From positions 1 through 12,171 of the forward strand of contig JAKUTA010000017.1 in assembly GCA_022447885.1 (NCBI GenBank): 12,171 bases of DNA, given 5' to 3'. Positions 7,551-12,171 of the stretch are shown here, in pieces. Every line of letters begins with the position of its first letter. Position 1 is the first letter of the stretch. The position numbers and the translations under genes are program-made. The notes under the pieces were generated by a model. That model worked only from the letters and a program-made list of their open reading frames with translations. It made no database searches and was not told the origin of the DNA. This stretch comes from Candidatus Poseidoniales archaeon (GTDB lineage: Archaea > Thermoplasmatota > Poseidoniia > Poseidoniales > Thalassarchaeaceae).

Positions 7551-8172
7551 GTCCCTCGGCGAACTCGATGTCCTCCGGCGAGTTCACGTTGTGGAAACAG
7601 GCTTCATCGATGCCCGCGCCGCTGAGAGCCTCACCTTCGATCCTCAGGCAGTGAAGGCCTGTGTAGAGTGATTGCACGCTGCGCTCACCAGCGACCCTGG
7701 CCTGCTGCAGGGCCGCCAGCATCGCTTGCGTGCGCACGAGCGCCAGCAGGTTCTCGTCGCCGTTGGCGCTGACCGGGATGATGGCATCCACTCCGTCGGT
7801 TCGCAGCGAGTGCAACACCCTCAGCAGCAGCGGGTCGAGGAAGGGAACGTCGCAGGGTGCCAGCTGGACCCATTCGCTGCCCCAATCCCCGGCACGGCGC
7901 AGGCCCGCCACCAGCCCCGCCTGCGGCCCCGTCCAACCATCGGCGTCAGCAACGATCTCGTCGACTTGGAGTGGATGAGAGTCTGGCCGTGGCGAATCGC
8001 CATCACGAGTGGCCATGATGATTCGCTCGCCTCCGCCGCGACGCAGGGCATCGACCACGAGGTCGATCATCGGAATCCTCCTTCCGGCGAGGTCCTGTCC
8101 GATGCTCAGCAGGCCCTTGGGTCGCCCCAATCTCCTCCCTTCACCACCAGCGAGGATGAGGCTGACGGGCAA
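7504..8172 (-). CDS. mobA: MobA-like molybdenum cofactor guanylyltransferase
   Basis: A 222-residue nucleotidyltransferase that probably joins GMP to molybdopterin to make the guanine dinucleotide form of the cofactor. The GT-A type NTP site shows LAGGEGRRLGRPKGLL (7-22), with the family's conserved lysine at 19. GPQAGL at 82-87, the metal-binding CDVPFL at 107-112 and NVNSPED at 195-201 follow the MobA pattern. The only start that includes the first strand is TTG at 8172: an in-frame stop lies four codons upstream, and GAGGTG sits 5 nt before the TTG. The upstream gene's TGA overlaps that ribosome site, so the two are probably translationally coupled. It is last in a four-gene minus-strand operon and overlaps the end of purN. 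A related NTP-transferase role with another substrate is possible, since no other molybdopterin gene is in view. Confidence 0.82.
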   Translation of the reverse strand: MPVSLILAGGEGRRLGRPKGLLSIGQDLAGRRIPMIDLVVDALRRGGGERIIMATRDGDSPRPDSHPLQVDEIVADADGWTGPQAGLVAGLRRAGDWGSEWVQLAPCDVPFLDPLLLRVLHSLRTDGVDAIIPVSANGDENLLALVRTQAMLAALQQARVAGERSVQSLYTGLHCLRIEGEALSGAGIDEACFHNVNSPEDIEFAEGLMARRRELERGRRRT

Positions 8173-8177
8173 GTTCG

Positions 8178-8184
8178 CACCTCA
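8178..8184 (-). promoter_or_regulatory. Stop codon overlapping the ribosome site of mobA
   Basis: On the minus strand TGAGGTG contains the TGA stop of the 78-residue gene (8184-8182) and a GAGGTG Shine-Dalgarno (8183-8178), 5 nt before the TTG start at 8172. This site decides the unusual TTG start and implies coupled translation. Confidence 0.65.
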
Positions 8185-8418
8185 CTCGACTTCGGCGATG
8201 CGCTGGATGGCGAACTCGATCTCGGCGAGCAGGTCGCGAGCGCGGGCGATGATCGCTCGTCGATCCCGCCGTGTCTGCGCTGCTGGTAGCCATTCGAGCA
8301 GTTTGCGCACGTCCTGCGCGTCCCGCTCGAGCACATGCTCCAGCGCCGCCAGCGCGATCGGGTCGGCCGCCTCGAGGAAGCGCATGGAGGCGGGGGGGCC
8401 GCCCCGACTCAGAATCAT
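8182..8418 (-). CDS. Small helical protein of unknown function (78 aa)
   Basis: I do not recognise this protein. After a short Gly/Pro N-terminus it is almost entirely predicted helix, with Ala, Leu, Glu and Arg in heptad-like spacing from about residue 14 to 78. It looks like two or three amphipathic helices, possibly a small bundle or coiled coil, and has no cysteine, membrane span or enzymatic motif. I chose the ATG at 8418 because it overlaps the upstream stop as ATGA, with a weak GGAAG 5 nt before it. A longer frame reaching 8553 would run far into the upstream gene. Tight coupling on both sides suggests it acts with its operon neighbours. A run of seven G (8392-8398) inside an inverted repeat lies in its first codons. 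Confidence 0.65.
   Translation of the reverse strand: MILSRGGPPASMRFLEAADPIALAALEHVLERDAQDVRKLLEWLPAAQTRRDRRAIIARARDLLAEIEFAIQRIAEVE
8389..8403. repeat. GC inverted repeat with G7 tract
   Basis: GGCGG (8389-8393) and CCGCC (8399-8403) are complementary around GGGGG, so seven G run together at 8392-8398. It lies in the start of the 78-residue gene, close behind its coupled ATG. Such a tract is prone to length errors in sequencing or replication. The downstream frame is intact as read. Confidence 0.4.
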
Positions 8419-9062
8419 TGCGCTTCCAGCAACTGCTCGCGCACCCTTTTCAGCAACCCGTCGGATTCGCCGACATCCACCACGTCGACAGCCTCTCTCA
8501 GGTGACCAGTCAAGGGAGCACGTCCGCTCCGCACCCAGCCAGCGTGGATGCACAGCAGGGCCAGGCAGGAATGGATCGGAGAGCCGCCGAACCAGTCGAG
8601 CAGCAGATCATCATCTGGAGAGCCATGCTCCGCACGGTACAGTTCCTCGACGACGAACAGCAGTCCCTCCACCGGCTCCGTCGCCCGCACGAGCCCGCCG
8701 AGCGCGCCCCATACATCGGAATCGAGGGAGGCACGGTCGATGTTGGCGAGCAGGATTCCAGTCGTGACGATGTCCTCCCTCCCCCCGCGCGCCCAGAGCA
8801 GTGGAAGCATGCTGGCCAGGGTATCGGATTCACAGTTCGTCAGCAGGAAAGCGACGACGCGCCTGAGAGTCTCATCCGGGGTTCCGCATACGAATGAATA
8901 GCCGGTGTGCTCCACCATCTGGTCGATGTGCCCCTTCATCTGCAACACCGGAACGCCGTACGTGTACGCCTCGCGCAGTGCCTTCACCACCCGCTTCGGC
9001 TTCCGCCAGGTCCGCTCCGGCTTCGCTGCAAGGAAGTCATCGAGGGGGTCGTTGGAGTCCAT
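8415..9062 (-). CDS. Uncharacterised helical protein (215 aa), possibly HEAT-like
   Basis: I do not assign a family with confidence. The protein is soluble and predicted mostly helical. The N-terminal basic segment (W19-R20-K-P-K-R) is followed by helices with a repeat-like rhythm (about 60-140), including LLWARGGREDIVTTGILLAN. This resembles HEAT-type helical repeats such as those of DNA alkylation repair-like proteins, though I see no certain signature. No signal peptide or membrane span is present. Its ATG lies 9 nt after the TerB-like gene's stop, whose TGA overlaps a GAGG ribosome site 7 nt before the ATG, and its own TGA overlaps the next ATG as ATGA. It is thus the second gene of a tightly coupled operon and probably a scaffold or partner of the TerB-like protein (inference). 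Confidence 0.7.
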   Translation of the reverse strand: MDSNDPLDDFLAAKPERTWRKPKRVVKALREAYTYGVPVLQMKGHIDQMVEHTGYSFVCGTPDETLRRVVAFLLTNCESDTLASMLPLLWARGGREDIVTTGILLANIDRASLDSDVWGALGGLVRATEPVEGLLFVVEELYRAEHGSPDDDLLLDWFGGSPIHSCLALLCIHAGWVRSGRAPLTGHLREAVDVVDVGESDGLLKRVREQLLEAQ

Positions 9063-9069
9063 GGGCCCC

Positions 9070-9074
9070 CCTCA
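9070..9074 (-). promoter_or_regulatory. Stop codon overlapping a ribosome site (TGAGG)
   Basis: TGAGG on the minus strand holds the TGA stop of the TerB-like gene and the GAGG ribosome site of the next gene, 7 nt before its ATG at 9062. The stop-to-start gap is 9 nt, exactly as at the mobA junction, pointing to translational coupling. Confidence 0.6.
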
Positions 9075-9524
9075 ATCGCTCTTCGGGGAAATGAACTCTT
9101 CCACTTTCTGGAATATCTCGCGTATGTCCTTTCTCACCTTTCCGAGCAACTTCGGCTCCACCTCTTCCTCGAGGTCGCGATAGATATCGGCCCTCACCTC
9201 CAGAATCTCACCTTCGGTGATGGCCATCGCCGAGCGCAGCATGGCGATCGCCGCCAGTTCATCCTGGCTGAGCGACGAGTTGACGTAGGCGGTCTCGATC
9301 ATCTTGCGGCATATTTCCAACCGCTCCTGCTTGTCGATCACCCGCCCACCTTCGACCGGCTCACCGGCGACCACCGCGTCGTAGATCAGCTTCGGTTCTG
9401 TATCGAGGTCGTCACCCTTGAACAGCAGGCTGCCGAGCTTGATCGCCAGCCTCCGTTCCTCCATCGTAAGCTCTCCATCTGAGAGCATCACGGTGATGAC
9501 CGCGTGGAACACAGGCCGAGACAT
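9072..9524 (-). CDS. TerB-like domain protein
   Basis: A 150-residue soluble helical protein resembling the TerB-like (tellurite resistance TerB/DjlA N-terminal) fold. The family hallmark is a helical bundle with two acidic motifs. Here SDGELTMEE (15-23) matches the DGxxxxEE type well, and NSSLSQDEL (82-90) sits where the second repeat should be. About 40 charged residues follow (110-150) as an amphipathic helix. TerB-like domains are often linked to metal-responsive or membrane-associated complexes, but the role here is unknown and it should not be read as tellurite resistance. I chose the ATG at 9524 with GAGG 5 nt upstream. An in-frame GTG at 9548 would add eight acidic residues. It is the first gene of the four-gene operon and is divergent from dnaG. 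Confidence 0.65.
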   Translation of the reverse strand: MSRPVFHAVITVMLSDGELTMEERRLAIKLGSLLFKGDDLDTEPKLIYDAVVAGEPVEGGRVIDKQERLEICRKMIETAYVNSSLSQDELAAIAMLRSAMAITEGEILEVRADIYRDLEEEVEPKLLGKVRKDIREIFQKVEEFISPKSD

Positions 9525-9548
9525 CACGGCCTCATCGTCGTCGGGCAC

Positions 9549-9725
9549 GCCTCAGCCAGAGCGGCCGTTCTTTTTCTCAGTTTCATTCCATCCGATGGGT
9601 TCATCAAGGGCATCAGGGTCGGCCGAATCACAGGAATCCCTGTCACGCTCACCGGGCGCCACGTGCGCTCATCCAGTGTACGCCGGCCCCAAGGGGGTGG
9701 CGAGGAGACCGAAGGAGATACAGAA
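9549..9725. other. Divergent intergenic region upstream of dnaG
   Basis: This gap of about 177 bp (from the upstream GTG; 201 bp from the preferred ATG of the TerB-like gene) holds the start signals of both transcription units. A pyrimidine tract at 9570-9577 reads GAGAAAAA on the minus strand and could be part of the operon promoter. A short hairpin (ACAGG, 9630-9634; CCTGT, 9639-9643) lies midway. No clear TATA box faces dnaG. The plus-strand frame is open back into this region but its translation looks non-coding. Confidence 0.45.
9714..9719 (+). promoter_or_regulatory. Shine-Dalgarno site of dnaG
   Basis: GGAGAT ends 6 nt before the ATG at 9726 and marks that ATG, not any upstream in-frame codon, as the start of the primase. 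Confidence 0.7.
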
Positions 9726-10898
9726 ATGACAGATATTGGAAATGCGAAGTACATGATTCGCGTCAACGTCAAACTAGACGGTCAGGGTCAGCGCAAGGAC
9801 ATCATCGGAGCCATCTTCGGCCAGACCGAAGGGCTGATGCCCGAAGCGCTCGACCTGCGCAAACTGCAGCGCAGTGGGCGTATCGGCCACATCGACGTGA
9901 CGCTGGAGAGCAAGAAGGGACGGGTGAGCGGTCTCATCGAGATCCCCTCGACCCTGGAGAACGTGGAGAGCGCCATCATCGGTGCCGCGCTGGAGACCAT
10001 CGAGCGTATCGGGCCGTCGAAGGCGAGCCTCAAGGTGACCGAGATCATCAACATCCGCTCAGACAAGCGGCTGGAGATGGTCGAGCGGGCGAAGGACCTG
10101 CTGCTGGACATCGTGAACATGCGTGACGCGGAGAGCGGGAACCTCATCGAAGAGGTGCGCAGCGTGCTGACGACCTCCGAGGTGACCGTCTATGGGGATT
10201 CAGGAATGACCTGCGGGCCCAACGTGGAGGACTCGGACGCCCTCATCATCGTGGAGGGGCGCAACGACGTGCTCAACCTGGCGAAGAGCGGCATCAAGAA
10301 CGCCATCGCGGTGATGGGTTCGGGAGTGCCAGACGAACTGGTCGAACTCGCCTCTGGCAAGGCGCAGGTGACCGCCTTCCTCGACGGAGATCGTGGTGGG
10401 AAGATGATCGCCCTCGAACTCGCCGGAGCGCTTGAGAAGAGCCTGACCCGCATCGCCTTCGCGCCTCCTGGGCGCGAGGTCGAGTACCTCGAGAAGAAGC
10501 TGGTCGGCAAGCACCTAGGACAGGCTGAGGCCGCTATCAAGGTGGTGCGCCGCCTGCAGGCCGATGTCGACCGCGACAACGCGAGGGGTAAGGGCAAGGG
10601 TAAGGCCAGTCCCCGCGACATCCCTGACGAGATCAAAGGCTACGCCGAGCAGATGCCCGCCGCCCGCAAGGCGGTCTTCATCCTTGAGGATGGCTCGGTG
10701 TCAGATGCAATCTGCGCGAGCAAGATTGCAGAGTTCGGCGCGGAGAACGAGGGTGCGCAGGCACTTGTGATCAACAGTTCAGCAAGTGCTAGGGTCGTTG
10801 ATATCGCCAACGACGCCAACAACCCTGTAGTCGTCGCCACCAAGAGTGGTGGTGGGAAGGACGGGGTAGAAGTCTACGGCGTCGACGAACTCGCCTGA
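9726..10898 (+). CDS. dnaG: Archaeal DnaG primase (Toprim)
   Basis: Archaeal-type DnaG (390 aa), a Toprim protein with primase activity in vitro that also serves as a subunit of the archaeal RNA exosome. The conserved archaeal N-terminal domain (about 5-115) begins KYMIRVNVKLDGQGQRKDIIGAIFGQTEGL. The Toprim core shows IIVEGRNDVLNL (174-185) with the metal-site Glu177, and FLDGDRGG (218-225) with Asp220/Asp222, followed by APPGREVEYL (246-255). This domain order is diagnostic for Archaea. A Lys/Gly run, GKGKGK (288-293), forms a likely flexible linker. After it, residues 310-390 form a compact C-terminal segment. Bacterial DnaG zinc-binding cysteines are absent, as expected. The start is fixed by GGAGAT. 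An upstream in-frame extension of 74 codons is rejected. It is divergent from the TerB-like operon. Confidence 0.96.
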   Translation: MTDIGNAKYMIRVNVKLDGQGQRKDIIGAIFGQTEGLMPEALDLRKLQRSGRIGHIDVTLESKKGRVSGLIEIPSTLENVESAIIGAALETIERIGPSKASLKVTEIINIRSDKRLEMVERAKDLLLDIVNMRDAESGNLIEEVRSVLTTSEVTVYGDSGMTCGPNVEDSDALIIVEGRNDVLNLAKSGIKNAIAVMGSGVPDELVELASGKAQVTAFLDGDRGGKMIALELAGALEKSLTRIAFAPPGREVEYLEKKLVGKHLGQAEAAIKVVRRLQADVDRDNARGKGKGKASPRDIPDEIKGYAEQMPAARKAVFILEDGSVSDAICASKIAEFGAENEGAQALVINSSASARVVDIANDANNPVVVATKSGGGKDGVEVYGVDELA

Positions 10899-10986
10899 AG
10901 CCCGGAATCAGCCGCAGCGCGTGTGATAAACACGGCCTGCCCTTCGGGCAGACGTGCAACCTCCCACCCCCCCGCCTCCGGCGGCG
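10899..10986. other. Intergenic region after dnaG with two hairpins and a TATA-like patch
   Basis: In order it holds GTGTGATAAACAC (10921-10933), an AT-rich patch with GTGT/ACAC dyad ends, a 6-bp hairpin, a C-rich run, and a second hairpin CCGCC/GGCGG (10972-10984) just before the next ATG. The patch could be the promoter of the last gene. A GTG at 10954, about 27 nt from it, is in frame with that gene and could be a leaderless alternative start. Confidence 0.45.
10937..10951 (+). terminator. Candidate 3' hairpin of dnaG
   Basis: CTGCCC and GGGCAG pair perfectly around a three-base TTC loop, 38 nt after the dnaG stop. No T-tract follows, so a classical archaeal or intrinsic terminator is not supported. 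It may instead stabilise the 3' end or be coincidental in GC-rich DNA. Confidence 0.3.
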
Positions 10987-12171
10987 ATGACCAACTCCAC
11001 CGAGCAGGGCGCAGCCATGCAACCCACCGACTCGGGCGTGTCCGGTGTCACGCCCATCCACACCAATGACATGCATCACACGACGGTGGTGCAGCAGGGG
11101 CCCACGACTCTCGGGTGGGTCAACCTCGGCTTGGTCGTCATCGCCATCATCCTCGCTGTCACCAGCATGCTCACTGACGCTTGGCTCGTCGACCACTCGG
11201 AGCAAGAGGTCCTCGGGTTCACCATTGTATCCGATATCCAGGTCGGACTGGACGACATGAGCGTCACCGCGTGCATCGATGGGGATTGTGAGACCAGTGA
11301 GAGCGATATTGGAGATGAACATGATGATTGCAAGAAGAGTCTGGAGGAACTGGAAGTCGATTCTGATGACGAAGCGTGGGATTCATGCAATGAACTCGGA
11401 CAGATGGCGACGGCGGGCCTCACAGGAATCATCCTGATCTCGCTCGGTGTGGTGGCGCTGCTGGGCGCGGGTGCGCTGCTGGTGATGAGTCAACTCGGGC
11501 GCCTGTTCCCATTCAGTGAACTGTCCCCGCTCGCCGGTGGAGTGCTCGGACTTGGCGGCGTGCTCGTCTGGTGGGTACTTCACCCAGACATTGGAGATGT
11601 TGAGTTGAAACTGGGGTGGAGCGCATGGGTCGCCATCACCTCGGGTGCGCTCGCAGTGCTGGCCGGTTCATCTCCTACGATTCACCGGCTGCAATCACCG
11701 GGCGAGAGGGCCCCGGGAATCGGTGCGCGAGCACTTGAGGAGAATGAAAGTGACAGGGAATTCGTCATCCGTGAATCATCCACGGGCGACAGTACGATGT
11801 CACTGATCTGGGTGAATGAATTGCTGCGCGTGGTGAATGTCGAGCGCTCCGAGGGCGAGACCAAGGTCGAGGACCGCTTCATGACCCGCCGCGAGGCGCT
11901 GTCCGGATTCAGCCACGAGCGCTACGACTGGCTGGACACCTACCGCTACCTATGGTGGGCGACCACCGGCGCGGGCGTCATCCTCTTGTTCATCGTACCG
12001 TTCATCGGTGTGCTGGTCCTCGTCTCCGGGGCACTGTTATCTCTGGCGCAGTTCGCAGACCCTGAGTTCTTGACGCTCGAGACCTCCGCCAGTCGTCATC
12101 GCATCCTGCTCTATCGCCTCGGCTCGAACAGGGAGTTGACAAACGCCAGCATGGACATGATCGATGATGTC
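10987..12171 (+). CDS. Multi-span membrane protein with Cys-containing external loop (3' incomplete)
   Basis: The frame is open for 395 codons to the window edge, so the C-terminus is missing. After a polar N-terminus come TM1 (43-63), a 77-residue acidic loop (64-140) with four cysteines (96, 101, 115, 134), TM2 (141-167), TM3 (180-199) and TM4 (208-228). A charged soluble region (229-322) precedes a Pro-containing hydrophobic hairpin (324-354) and a second soluble part with strand-like LTLETSAS and HRILLYRL. The loop order (aromatic, GL, then a Cys pair) recalls claudin/PMP22-type four-span proteins. The hairpin between two strand-rich parts recalls PH-like membrane-anchored domains. Both are weak structural guesses. 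I chose the ATG at 10987. No Shine-Dalgarno precedes it, and GTG at 10954 or ATG at 11017 are alternatives. Function unknown. Confidence 0.72.
   Translation, partial: MTNSTEQGAAMQPTDSGVSGVTPIHTNDMHHTTVVQQGPTTLGWVNLGLVVIAIILAVTSMLTDAWLVDHSEQEVLGFTIVSDIQVGLDDMSVTACIDGDCETSESDIGDEHDDCKKSLEELEVDSDDEAWDSCNELGQMATAGLTGIILISLGVVALLGAGALLVMSQLGRLFPFSELSPLAGGVLGLGGVLVWWVLHPDIGDVELKLGWSAWVAITSGALAVLAGSSPTIHRLQSPGERAPGIGARALEENESDREFVIRESSTGDSTMSLIWVNELLRVVNVERSEGETKVEDRFMTRREALSGFSHERYDWLDTYRYLWWATTGAGVILLFIVPFIGVLVLVSGALLSLAQFADPEFLTLETSASRHRILLYRLGSNRELTNASMDMIDDV

Noticed and set aside
8419..8553. Longer N-terminus for the 78-residue gene
   Set aside because: It would overlap the upstream gene by over 100 bp in another frame. 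The ATGA overlap at 8415-8418 gives a natural coupled start.
9072..9524. Tellurite resistance function for the TerB-like protein
   Set aside because: No other ter genes are present, and TerB-like domains occur in many proteins unrelated to tellurite.
9504..9725. In-frame N-terminal extension of dnaG (74 codons)
   Set aside because: The extension is Arg/Gly-rich without family similarity, the conserved archaeal DnaG N-terminus begins at 9726, and a good ribosome site sits just before that ATG.
1..12171. tRNA, rRNA, CRISPR, insertion sequence, toxin-antitoxin or defence genes
   Set aside because: I looked for these and saw no supporting sequence. Coding genes fill nearly the whole window and all gaps are under about 200 bp.

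Overview
The window looks like a stretch of an archaeal chromosome from a GC-rich (roughly 60% or more by eye), mesophilic-looking euryarchaeon, most plausibly Thermoplasmatota of the Marine Group II (Poseidoniales) type. The archaeal markers are a DnaG primase of the archaeal type (dnaG) and a group II chaperonin (thermosome family) protein. The purine genes purH and purN are of the bacterial folate-dependent kind. They are separate genes, not fused as I recall them in haloarchaea, and the proteins lack haloarchaeal extreme acidity. Lineage below the level of Archaea is inference. I see no rRNA, tRNA, CRISPR array, insertion sequence or integrase.

Layout: (1) 1-2414, a divergent pair: a GT4-like glycosyltransferase on the minus strand and a Gfo/Idh/MocA sugar-nucleotide-type oxidoreductase on the plus strand, probably surface glycan synthesis. 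(2) 2452-4484, a small three-helix membrane protein and a divergent thermosome-family subunit with altered nucleotide-site motifs. (3) 4563-7550, purH, then a DUF454/YbaN-like membrane protein on the opposite strand, then purN. purH and purN catalyse the two formyl-transfer steps of de novo IMP synthesis and flank the inserted minus-strand gene. (4) 7504-9524, a compact minus-strand operon read right to left: TerB-like protein, uncharacterised helical protein, 78-residue helical protein, and MobA-like molybdenum cofactor guanylyltransferase. Spacing is 9 nt, then an ATGA overlap, then 9 nt. (5) 9726-10898, dnaG on the plus strand, divergent from the operon. (6) 10987 to the window end, an unfinished multi-span membrane protein with a Cys-containing acidic external loop.

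Most of this is chromosomal housekeeping with tight packing: two convergent gene ends overlap (7 bp and 47 bp), and no intergenic gap exceeds about 180 bp. The parts most worth a second look are the four-gene minus-strand operon with its two uncharacterised members, the unusual chaperonin paralogue, the altered formyl-folate loop of PurN, and the claudin-like layout of the last membrane protein. I found no defence system or mobile element.
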